A stretch of DNA of 12,327 nucleotides from Chryseobacterium sp. (GTDB lineage Bacteria; Bacteroidota; Bacteroidia; Flavobacteriales; Weeksellaceae), in contig QFQW01000103.1 in the NCBI GenBank assembly GCA_003248755.1, forward strand, positions 1-12,327, given 5' to 3'. Below, in pieces: positions 1 to 6,647 of this stretch (its first letter is position 1; each line of letters begins with the position of its first letter). A model generated the notes under the pieces. The model was not told the DNA's origin, searched no databases, and saw only the letters and a program-made list of their open reading frames with translations. A program made the translations under genes and the position numbers.

Positions 1-1400
1 GTCAATTTGATGTAACCGTTATCGGTTCTGGTCCTGGCGGATATGTAGCAGCCATCAGAGCTGCACAATTGGGTTTCAAAACAGCAATTATTGAGAAATA
101 TCCTACTTTGGGCGGAACTTGCCTTAACGTAGGTTGTATCCCTTCCAAGGCTTTGCTTGACAGTTCTGAGCATTTCGAAAAGGCGAAACACGAGTTTGCT
201 GATTATGGAATTATCATCAACGAGCCAAAAGTAGATTTGGCAAAAATGATTGAGCGTAAAAACGGAGTAGTAGAGCAGACAACGAAAGGAATCAACTTCC
301 TGATGGACAAAAACAAAATCACCGTTTTTGAAGGCGTTGGAAGCTTCGAATCTGCAACTCAAATCAAAGTGACGAAAAACGACGGTTCATCAGAAACCAT
401 CGAATCAAAATATACAATCATCGCAACAGGTTCAAAACCTTCAAGCTTACCATTCATTACACTTGATAAAGAAAGAGTAATCACTTCTACGGAAGCTCTT
501 AATTTGAAAGAAATTCCGAAGCATTTAGTTGTTATCGGTGGTGGAGTTATTGGTTTGGAACTTGGTTCTGTTTACTTGAGATTGGGTTCTCAGGTAACTG
601 TTGTTGAATTTATGGACAAAATCATTCCTGGAATGGACGGAAGTTTGTCTAAAGAATTACAAAAAGTTCTTAGAAAACAAGGAATGAAATTTGAGCTTTC
701 TACGGCAGTTTCTGCAGTTGAGAGAAATGGAGATTCTGTAAAAGTAACAGCTAAGAATAAAAAAGGCGAAGAAGTTTCTTACGACGGAGATTATGTTTTG
801 GTTTCTGTGGGAAGAAGGCCTTACACAGACGGACTTGGATTGGAAAAAGCTGGTGTGGAACTAGATGAAAGAGGAAGAGTGAAAACAAATGACCATCTTC
901 AAACGAATGTTTCTAACATCTATGCGATTGGTGACGTTGTTGCAGGTGCAATGCTGGCTCACAAAGCGGAAGAGGAAGGAACTTTTGTTGCAGAAACTTT
1001 GGCCGGACAAAAACCTCACATCAATTATAACCTAATTCCGGGTGTGGTTTACACTTGGCCGGAAGTTGCCGGAGTTGGTAAAACCGAAGAGCAATTGAAA
1101 GCCGAAGGTGTAGATTATAAAGTGGGAAATTTCCCGATGAGAGCTTTGGGAAGAAGCCGTGCAAGTGGTGATACAGACGGATTTGTGAAAATCATCGCAG
1201 ATGCAAAAACAGATGAAGTTTTAGGTTTCCATATGATTGGTGCAAGAGCAGCAGATTTGGTAGCAGAAGGTGTTACTGCTATGGAATTCCGTGCAAGTGC
1301 GGAAGATATCTCAAGAATGTCTCATGCGCACCCGACTTATGCAGAAGCAGTGAAAGAAGCTGCTTTGGATGCTACGGACAAGCGTTCGATTCATATGTAA
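1..1400 (+). CDS. lpd: Dihydrolipoyl dehydrogenase (E3), 5' end cut by window edge
   Basis: FAD-dependent disulfide oxidoreductase that reoxidises the dihydrolipoyl arm of 2-oxoacid dehydrogenase complexes (and the glycine cleavage system) with NAD+, in the cytoplasm. The frame is open from base 3 and gives 465 residues. Counting from that first Gln, the FAD dinucleotide motif GSGPGG is at 8-13, the redox-active pair C40-LNVG-C45 sits in GGTCLNVGCIPSK, the NAD motif GGGVIG is at 179-184, the second FAD motif is in YAIGDV near residue 300, and the catalytic dimer-interface pair H443/E448 is in HAHPTYAE. All catalytic residues are present. The family is about 465-475 residues, so only a few N-terminal codons are missing, and the TTG at 69 is not the start because the FAD motif precedes it. 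No neighbouring dehydrogenase subunit is visible, so which complex it serves cannot be told. It ends in its own terminator. Confidence 0.97.
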   Translation, partial: QFDVTVIGSGPGGYVAAIRAAQLGFKTAIIEKYPTLGGTCLNVGCIPSKALLDSSEHFEKAKHEFADYGIIINEPKVDLAKMIERKNGVVEQTTKGINFLMDKNKITVFEGVGSFESATQIKVTKNDGSSETIESKYTIIATGSKPSSLPFITLDKERVITSTEALNLKEIPKHLVVIGGGVIGLELGSVYLRLGSQVTVVEFMDKIIPGMDGSLSKELQKVLRKQGMKFELSTAVSAVERNGDSVKVTAKNKKGEEVSYDGDYVLVSVGRRPYTDGLGLEKAGVELDERGRVKTNDHLQTNVSNIYAIGDVVAGAMLAHKAEEEGTFVAETLAGQKPHINYNLIPGVVYTWPEVAGVGKTEEQLKAEGVDYKVGNFPMRALGRSRASGDTDGFVKIIADAKTDEVLGFHMIGARAADLVAEGVTAMEFRASAEDISRMSHAHPTYAEAVKEAALDATDKRSIHM

Positions 1401-1422
1401 GATTTTACATCAATATAGTAAG

Positions 1423-1449
1423 AAAGAGAGGCATTTGTCTCTCTTTTTT
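1423..1449 (+). terminator. Rho-independent terminator of lpd
   Basis: An 8-bp perfect stem, AAAGAGAG (1423-1430) with CTCTCTTT (1439-1446), closes an 8-base loop and runs into a T tract ending at 1449. It starts 23 bases after the lpd stop codon and separates lpd from aroB. Confidence 0.85.
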
Positions 1450-1480
1450 GTTTTTAATAAATAATTATAATAGAATATAT

Positions 1481-1515
1481 GATATCTAGTTTGTAATATC
1501 TAACATCTAATATCT
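1481..1515. repeat. Degenerate 7-bp tandem repeat upstream of aroB
   Basis: Three adjacent heptamers, AATATCT (1495-1501), AACATCT (1502-1508) and AATATCT (1509-1515), differ at a single base. A further GATATCT at 1481-1487 is in the same 7-bp phase, with one unrelated heptamer between. The array ends 10 bases before the -7 box of aroB. It may be a simple-sequence relic or a regulator-binding array; nothing in the sequence decides between these. Confidence 0.45.
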
Positions 1516-1525
1516 TTTTTGTTCT

Positions 1526-1533
1526 TACTTTTG
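1526..1533 (+). promoter_or_regulatory. Bacteroidota -7 box of aroB
   Basis: TACTTTTG matches the Bacteroidota housekeeping -7 consensus TAnnTTTG. The 14-mer around it (1522-1535) is identical to the one upstream of the second barrel gene (3483-3496), which strengthens the call. No TTG lies at the usual -33 spacing. Transcription would start near 1538-1541, so the ATG at 1548 would have a leader of only about 7-10 bases, and the alternative TTG start at 1542 would be left with almost none. Confidence 0.6.
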
Positions 1534-1547
1534 TTAAAATTTTGGTT

Positions 1548-2594
1548 ATGATAAAAGAATTGGATAAAGATTTCACAAGTCTTAATGAATATATAAGTCA
1601 AATCAGTCCGAGTAAAATATTTATTCTGGTCGATGAAAATACACACGACCATTGTCTGCCAATTTTACTCCCGAATCTGGAAACTGATGCACCTTTCGAA
1701 GTTATTGAGATTGAAGCCGGTGAAGAAAACAAAAATATAGGAACGGCAACCCAACTTTGGGAAATATTCTCAGAAATGGAAGCTGATAGAAAATCACTTT
1801 TAATCAATCTTGGAGGAGGAGTTGTAACGGATTTGGGCGGTTTTGTAGCATCCACTTATAAAAGAGGTTTCAAATTCATTAATGTTCCCACAACTTTGCT
1901 ATCTATGTGTGATGCATCAATTGGAGGAAAAACGGGGATTGACCACCAATATCTTAAAAATATTATTGGAACTTTTGCTTTGCCGGAAGCTATTTTCTTT
2001 TATCCAAAATTTTTAGAAACCCTGAAGTTTGAAGAATTGAGAAGTGGTTTTGCAGAAATGCTGAAACACGGCTTAATAGCAGATTCACATCATTGGAATG
2101 GCCTCAGTTCATTATTCAAAATTACACCGGAGAGTGTTGCGCCATTCATTAATAGAAGTATGGAAATCAAGAATGAAGTAGTGACAAAAGATTTTAAAGA
2201 AGAAAATGTCCGTAAGATTCTCAACTTCGGACATACGATTGGCCATGCTGTGGAAAGTCTATTCTTGAAAAAAGGAAGCCTGATTCCTCACGGCGAAGCT
2301 ATTGCATTGGGAATGATTTGTGAAACACACTTGGCTTTACTTGCAGGTTTGATAGATGTTGAGGTTTCATCAACTATTATTGCTAAGATTCAAAGGTTTT
2401 TCCCCTACATTGATATATCCGAATTTAAAAACGGTGCTATCATAGATTTGATGTTCAATGACAAGAAAAATCAGGATGGAAATATCAATTTCTCATTAAT
2501 CAACGGAGTAGGTTCTTGCCTTTTTGACCAAAAATTAAGTGCTGACCAAATCATTTTAGCCTTAGATTTTTATAAAAATATCAATTTTAATTAA
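1548..2594 (+). CDS. aroB: 3-dehydroquinate synthase
   Basis: Second step of the shikimate pathway: converts DAHP to 3-dehydroquinate, using bound NAD+ and a divalent metal, in the cytoplasm. The 348-residue product is the normal family length. NLGGGVVTDLGGF (from residue 87) is the glycine-rich NAD-binding segment, followed by the substrate-binding stretch ending PTTLLSMCDASIGGKTGID. The metal ligands are E170 in GFAEMLKHG, H233 in FGHTIGHA and H248 in PHGEA, with K173 near the active site. The spacing E170 to H233 (63 residues) is that expected for the family. The start is placed at the ATG at 1548 rather than the in-frame TTG at 1542, because the -7 box at 1526-1533 leaves no room for the latter. 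No other aro gene adjoins it, and no clear terminator follows in the 146 AT-rich bases before the next gene. Confidence 0.96.
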   Translation: MIKELDKDFTSLNEYISQISPSKIFILVDENTHDHCLPILLPNLETDAPFEVIEIEAGEENKNIGTATQLWEIFSEMEADRKSLLINLGGGVVTDLGGFVASTYKRGFKFINVPTTLLSMCDASIGGKTGIDHQYLKNIIGTFALPEAIFFYPKFLETLKFEELRSGFAEMLKHGLIADSHHWNGLSSLFKITPESVAPFINRSMEIKNEVVTKDFKEENVRKILNFGHTIGHAVESLFLKKGSLIPHGEAIALGMICETHLALLAGLIDVEVSSTIIAKIQRFFPYIDISEFKNGAIIDLMFNDKKNQDGNINFSLINGVGSCLFDQKLSADQIILALDFYKNINFN

Positions 2595-2685
2595 TGTTTT
2601 TATTGATTGAATAGTATTTTTAATGTATTGATAATTAATTATTTGTAATTTAATTTTCTAAAAATAGCTTTTGATTTTATTTTTT

Positions 2686-2701
2686 TGGCAAAGAATTTGG
2701 A
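2686..2701 (+). promoter_or_regulatory. Sigma-54-like -24/-12 element upstream of first barrel gene
   Basis: TGGCA (2686-2690) is followed by TTTGGA (2696-2701), giving GG-N10-GG (2687-2688 and 2699-2700). The sigma-54 (RpoN) consensus is TGGCAC-N5-TTGCW, that is GG-N10-GC, so only the -12 C is changed to G. Transcription would start around 2711-2714, about 27-30 bases before the ATG at 2741. No TAnnTTTG box is visible in this gap. The assignment rests on sequence alone, and an ordinary promoter with an unusual context is possible. Confidence 0.4.
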
Positions 2702-2740
2702 AGTATCCTTCCCGTAAAACAAAAATTTAAATTTGAAATT

Positions 2741-3421
2741 ATGAAAAAGTTATTTTTAGGATTAGGTTTGATAGCAGGAACTTTTGCATTCGCTCAAACA
2801 AGTCCGTCGTTTGGTTTAAAAGCAGGTGTTAACGTATCATCTATTTCAAAAGATGGTTATGATGATGCAAAATCTAAAGCTGGGTTCTCAGGGGGTGTAT
2901 TTATGAATCTTCCGGTGTCTGAACAATTCAGCATTCAGCCAGAGGTAATGTATAGTCAGTTGGGCTCAAAAGTGACCAGTAAATATTCAACAACGATAGC
3001 AGGTAATACGTATGAGGCAACGTCTAGTGCAAAACTTAATTTGGATTACATCACAGTTCCAATTATGTTTCAGTTCAGAGCTACACCAGCTTTCTATCTA
3101 GAAGCCGGGCCAGAATTTGGTTTCTTAACTAGTGCAAAGGCAAAAGATATCAATACAACGGTAGTCAACGGTAATACTACAAATACTTCAACATCGACTT
3201 CTGAAGATTTGAAAGATTCTTTTTCTGGATTTAATATGGGAGCGGCTTTAGGACTTGGTTATGATATTACGCCTAATTTTGGTATTAATGCCAGATATGT
3301 AGCAGGTTTTACTGATATTAACAAGAAAGATAGTAATACAGATGGTAATACTTCTCTTCAAAATGATGGAAACAAAAACAGAAATAATACTTTCCAAGCA
3401 GGAGTTTATTTCAAATTCTAA
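2741..3421 (+). CDS. Outer-membrane beta-barrel protein, OMP_b-brl_2 / PorT-like
   Basis: Predicted small outer-membrane barrel of 226 residues; its cargo or partner is unknown. Residues 1-19 are a signal peptide (MKK, hydrophobic core, cleavage after AFA before Gln19). The mature protein shows the family's order of amphipathic strands: FGLKAGVNVSSIS at the N-terminus, SIQPEVMYSQLG, LNLDYITVPIMFQF, FYLEAGPEFGFL, a glycine-rich NMGAALGLGYDI strand, INARYVAGFTDI, and a terminal aromatic strand ending FQAGVYFKF, typical of barrels inserted by BamA. Two Thr/Asn/Ser-rich stretches (about 144-158 and 197-215) look like exposed loops. The next gene is a clear paralogue in tandem, but this copy is about 30 residues longer, mostly in those loops. 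The start is the ATG at 2741, preceded by an A-rich leader. Confidence 0.88.
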   Translation: MKKLFLGLGLIAGTFAFAQTSPSFGLKAGVNVSSISKDGYDDAKSKAGFSGGVFMNLPVSEQFSIQPEVMYSQLGSKVTSKYSTTIAGNTYEATSSAKLNLDYITVPIMFQFRATPAFYLEAGPEFGFLTSAKAKDINTTVVNGNTTNTSTSTSEDLKDSFSGFNMGAALGLGYDITPNFGINARYVAGFTDINKKDSNTDGNTSLQNDGNKNRNNTFQAGVYFKF

Positions 3422-3447
3422 GAATCTCAAATATATTAAATATTCTT

Positions 3448-3473
3448 AAAGACCGATTAGTTCGGTCTTTTTT
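3448..3473 (+). terminator. Rho-independent terminator between the two barrel genes
   Basis: A 9-bp perfect stem, AAAGACCGA (3448-3456) with TCGGTCTTT (3462-3470), has a 5-base loop and a T run to 3473. It lies 27 bases after the first barrel's stop codon and 14 bases before the -7 box of the second barrel gene, so the two paralogues are probably separate transcription units. Confidence 0.9.
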
Positions 3474-3486
3474 GTTTCATAATTCT

Positions 3487-3494
3487 TACTTTTG
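3487..3494 (+). promoter_or_regulatory. Bacteroidota -7 box of second barrel gene
   Basis: TACTTTTG fits TAnnTTTG and lies inside a 14-mer identical to that upstream of aroB. The expected start of transcription near 3500 lies after the TTG at 3497, so it excludes that in-frame TTG as start codon and supports the ATG at 3515. The region where a -33 element would sit is occupied by the preceding terminator hairpin. Confidence 0.6.
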
Positions 3495-3514
3495 TTTTGA
3501 TAAATAGAGTTTTT

Positions 3515-4105
3515 ATGAAGAAAATTTTTGGATTGTTGGGGCTGACAGTTATGTCTTTAGCTTATTCGCAATCGTTTGGGGTGAAAGGGGGTGTCAACAT
3601 TTCTACAATCAGTAAAGAAAATACTTGGGGTGATACCAATTCTAAAATTGGTTTTTATGTAGGAGCTTATATGAATGCTCCTGTTAATGCCTTACTTAGC
3701 ATTCAACCGGAATTGATTTATAACAATATGGGTGTGAAATATGAAAATGGAAAGACTTCTCATACTTTGAATCTTAATTATGTATCAATGCCAATTATGT
3801 TTCAGTTCGAGTTGATTCCCAAATTTTATGTAGAAGGCGGACCTCAGTTTGGTGTTTTGGTTGGTAATAAGAATAAATACGAAAGCGACAGCAAAACTAT
3901 TATTGAAAAAGATAAAGATGCATATAATCAATTAGACTTAAGTGGAGGAATTGGACTTGGCTTTAAGTTTAATAATATGGCAATTGGTGCCAGATATATC
4001 GTTGGTTTTACGGATATCAAGAAAAATGGTTCTACAAGTTGGAACAACAGCGATAAACAACTCAGGAATAGTGGTTTCCAATTAGGATTGCAGTACGGAT
4101 TTTAA
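3515..4105 (+). CDS. Outer-membrane beta-barrel protein, tandem paralogue
   Basis: 196-residue predicted outer-membrane barrel of the same OMP_b-brl_2 type as the gene before it. The signal peptide covers about residues 1-19 (MKKIFGLLGLTVMSLAYSQ). Strand motifs line up one for one with the upstream paralogue: SFGVKGGVNISTIS, LLSIQPELIYNNMG, LNLNYVSMPIMFQF, FYVEGGPQFGVL, LSGGIGLGFKF, IGARYIVGFTDI and a terminal FQLGLQYGF ending in Phe. Loops are shorter and more charged (around KNKYESDSKT) than the Thr/Asn-rich loops of the neighbour, which suggests divergence of the exposed surface after duplication. The start is the ATG at 3515, chosen over TTG 3497 because only the ATG gives an N-terminal MKK signal peptide and the TTG would precede the predicted transcript start. 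Function and ligand are unknown. Confidence 0.88.
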   Translation: MKKIFGLLGLTVMSLAYSQSFGVKGGVNISTISKENTWGDTNSKIGFYVGAYMNAPVNALLSIQPELIYNNMGVKYENGKTSHTLNLNYVSMPIMFQFELIPKFYVEGGPQFGVLVGNKNKYESDSKTIIEKDKDAYNQLDLSGGIGLGFKFNNMAIGARYIVGFTDIKKNGSTSWNNSDKQLRNSGFQLGLQYGF

Positions 4106-4130
4106 TTTGATTTAGATAATTTTTGAACAT

Positions 4131-4164
4131 AAAAAAACCAACTTCTTTTTTGAAGTTGGTTTTT
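4131..4164. terminator. Bidirectional terminator between convergent genes
   Basis: A 13-bp perfect stem, AAAAACCAACTTC (4133-4145) with GAAGTTGGTTTTT (4152-4164), has a T6 loop and is flanked by an A tract on the left and a T tract on the right. It can therefore terminate both the rightward barrel gene (stop at 4105) and the leftward metalloprotease gene (stop at 4183), with about 20 bases on either side. Confidence 0.92.
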
Positions 4165-4182
4165 GTTTGATTGCTTTATTGC

Positions 4183-6405
4183 CTATTTAACAATAAGATT
4201 TTTGCTGGTTGTTTCTCCGTTGTTAGAAATTACAATTCTGTATGTTCCTGTTTTCAAGTTAGAGATATTTACTTTAGTTTTTTCACTTTCCAAATTGCCG
4301 TTTGAAACTAGTTTTCCGGAAAGGTCGACAATTTGGTAAGTTGCGCCTTTGGTAGCTTTGTTTAGAGAGATGTTCACTTCTCCTTTCGCTGGGTTTGGAT
4401 AGATTGCAAATCCTTTCTCAAATGAAGATTCGTTCACAGCAAGATTCTTGGCAATATTTAATTTTGCTGCATTTACAGCGAAATATATATTGTTCACAGC
4501 TTTTACCATGATTCTTGCATTGGCATTATCCTCATTTGGAAGTATTACAGTTGCGCTACCATTATTTGGAACGCTTTCAGCAATAACTGTAGGATAGGTA
4601 AGTCCGTTGTCAGAAGAGATAAGGATTTGCACATTTTCTGTACTGATAGGTGAAGCTGTGGTACCTGCAACATCCCAAGTTACAGTCTGTTGAGTTCCTC
4701 CGATATAGTTAGCTGCTACTGATTGAGAAGTAACTTTAAAAGGACCTGTGTTTGCTACAGTAACGACCATGTTTGCTCTGGCAGCTTGATTTCCTGTAGC
4801 TTTGTTGTCATTAACTAAAACAGAAAAATTAAGAGTTCTTGCGACTGTCGGGATTACTTCCCATGTTGGTGCTAAGTTAGCAGCAGATACAGCAGACATT
4901 GTCGGGAAATAACGTTGGTTAGAAACTGTAGGAGTAAAAGATCTAAATACAGCTCCTGTAATCTGTGTCGGACTAGGTACTGTAGACGTCGTTGTTGTTC
5001 TAGTGTTTGTTTGCTCCCAAAGATACGTTAGAGCATCACCATCTGGATCTGTTGCGTTTGCGGATAAAACAAATGCAGTTCCATTAGGAATCGTGTAATT
5101 TGATAAAGGACTTATTATAGGGACTTGATTATTGTTAGCAGTTTGTACACCACAAGTAGAACCTGTTCCAGAAGTGATATTGTTATACATTTGGTTTACA
5201 CTTACTACATGAAAGTATGCATCACTATTATTCTGAATATTTGGAGCACAAATTCCGGCATAAGCCATAATTGTACTTCCACTTCCTGGTTCTACAGAAG
5301 TCGATGCTGTTCTGTTATTATTACAAGAATTATCGAATGTGTGTTGAGCTCCCCATTGGTGTCCCATTTCGTGAGCAACATAGTCTATATCAAAGGCGTC
5401 TGTCCTAGGGATAGAACGTCCGGTAACACCTCTTGCTTTACTAGCTGTACAAGGAGATCTTAGCTGAGCTACACCACCACCACCAGTACTGAAAATGTGT
5501 CCTATGTCATAGGATGAACTACCAATAGTTGCATCTATGAAAGCTTGATTCTCATCAAGGAGGGCATAGCCATCATTATTAGTAAATCCAGGAGCATAAG
5601 CGTCTACATCAATAGAAAGTAATACATCATTGTTTGCAATCATGGTCATTGTAAGAGAAATTGTTTTTTCATAAACTCCATTTACTCTCGTCATTGTTGT
5701 ATTTATCGCAGCAAGAACGGCTTCCTTTTTCTGATCCACAGTTCCGGTGCTTAAACCGGCTCTGTTAATATGATAGCGAGAATATTCCATTGTTGTAGAT
5801 AATGCAAGACGATAATTTCTCCATTGTCCGTCCTGTACCAAAGATTGAGTTGGCGGCGCTGCAGCAGTTTCGGTTTCAGGATTTTCATATCCACAGACAA
5901 AACCTTGCTTATCAGCTGGCAAATCTTCACGATTATAAATCATATAAACGGATTTGTCCTGAGTATAAGTATCTAAGTAAGCTGTTTTTCCTCCATTAAA
6001 ATACATTACATTCACGCCATCATAAGGAGATACACTGAAACGGATAGAGTTTCCGGAGTTATCTTTTTCATAACCAACATAAGATCTGATGTTAGGATAT
6101 TTTGCCTGCAAAACAGGATCCATAACAGATGCCTCCTGAATTACATAATCAACAAGTTTTCCCTCTGCTGTGGGAAATTTCAGTACTAATGATTCATTTT
6201 TTGAAAATCTTTGAGGAGCATGTGCTAGTTCAGCTTTTATCTCATCCGTATTTAATTTATACAGCTTATACTTCAAAGGTGTTGAAGTTTTGTCATAAAC
6301 AGGTATTTTGTTATCAATACCAGATATTTGCTTCCAGTAATTCTTCTGCGAGAACATCATTCCCGAGAACATTACTCCTATTGCCAATAGTAATTTTCTG
6401 TTCAT
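4183..6405 (-). CDS. Secreted zinc metalloprotease (metzincin, reprolysin-like) with T9SS sorting domain
   Basis: Predicted extracellular protease of 740 residues. A signal peptide (about 1-19, ending MMFSQ) is followed by a propeptide-like region to about 190. The catalytic domain (about 193-425) has H345-E-x-x-H349-x-x-G-x-x-H355 as HEMGHQWGAQH and a Met-turn at M380 (TIMAYAG), the full metzincin zinc site. Next comes an Ig/cadherin-like module (about 427-545, with DPDGDALTYLW), a second beta-sandwich (about 550-645), and a C-terminal T9SS type A sorting domain (about 660-740: YPNP, then YQIVDLSGKLV, then LKTGTYRIVI). The type A tail implies export through the Sec and then Por system, followed by tail removal, so the enzyme should end up on the surface or in the medium. 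The start is an ATG giving a good signal peptide. No convincing -7 box was seen in the AT-rich 242-base upstream gap. The substrate is unknown; it neighbours a macroglobulin gene on the same strand but a terminator lies between them. Confidence 0.94.
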   Translation of the reverse strand: MNRKLLLAIGVMFSGMMFSQKNYWKQISGIDNKIPVYDKTSTPLKYKLYKLNTDEIKAELAHAPQRFSKNESLVLKFPTAEGKLVDYVIQEASVMDPVLQAKYPNIRSYVGYEKDNSGNSIRFSVSPYDGVNVMYFNGGKTAYLDTYTQDKSVYMIYNREDLPADKQGFVCGYENPETETAAAPPTQSLVQDGQWRNYRLALSTTMEYSRYHINRAGLSTGTVDQKKEAVLAAINTTMTRVNGVYEKTISLTMTMIANNDVLLSIDVDAYAPGFTNNDGYALLDENQAFIDATIGSSSYDIGHIFSTGGGGVAQLRSPCTASKARGVTGRSIPRTDAFDIDYVAHEMGHQWGAQHTFDNSCNNNRTASTSVEPGSGSTIMAYAGICAPNIQNNSDAYFHVVSVNQMYNNITSGTGSTCGVQTANNNQVPIISPLSNYTIPNGTAFVLSANATDPDGDALTYLWEQTNTRTTTTSTVPSPTQITGAVFRSFTPTVSNQRYFPTMSAVSAANLAPTWEVIPTVARTLNFSVLVNDNKATGNQAARANMVVTVANTGPFKVTSQSVAANYIGGTQQTVTWDVAGTTASPISTENVQILISSDNGLTYPTVIAESVPNNGSATVILPNEDNANARIMVKAVNNIYFAVNAAKLNIAKNLAVNESSFEKGFAIYPNPAKGEVNISLNKATKGATYQIVDLSGKLVSNGNLESEKTKVNISNLKTGTYRIVISNNGETTSKNLIVK

Positions 6406-6586
6406 GTGTAAATATTTAAACTTTTATTTTTTTTTATTGAATTTTTAGTTAGAAACGAATTTCTATAGTGTCGAAAATAAAATTTAAAATTCTATTTTTT
6501 GCTAAAATATGAAAAAAATAAAAAAAATTCCTAATGAATTGAAGTGTTTTTTGAATTATATTTATTTTTTAACGTAAGGAATATCT

Positions 6587-6625
6587 AAAAATAAAAAGAG
6601 GCTTCAGATATTTGAAACCTCTTTT
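6587..6625 (-). terminator. Terminator of the macroglobulin gene
   Basis: The arms AAAAGAGG (6594-6601) and CCTCTTTT (6618-6625) pair perfectly. After one C/A mismatch the stem continues with TTCA/TGAA (6603-6606 and 6613-6616). Read on the minus strand, the stem is followed by a T-rich run (6593 down to 6587). It lies 22 bases past the stop codon, so the metalloprotease downstream is probably transcribed on its own. The rest of the 6406-6647 gap is AT-rich with nothing else recognised. Confidence 0.8.
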
Positions 6626-6647
6626 AAAGTTTTTTTAAGAACCAATT

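Noticed and set aside
69..71. TTG as the start of lpd
   Set aside because: The FAD-binding GSGPGG motif is encoded in frame upstream (24-41) and the frame is open to the left edge, so the gene is simply cut by the window.
1598..1855. Minus-strand 85-codon frame inside aroB
   Set aside because: Antisense to the conserved NAD-binding region of aroB; no start context or similarity.
5125..6419. Plus-strand open frames opposite the metalloprotease gene
   Set aside because: They are shadows of a gene with an intact catalytic site and sorting domain, with no motifs of their own.
6472..6479. TATTTTCG on the minus strand as a -7 box for the metalloprotease
   Set aside because: One mismatch to TAnnTTTG, no TTG at the -33 spacing, and such octamers are common by chance in this AT-rich gap.
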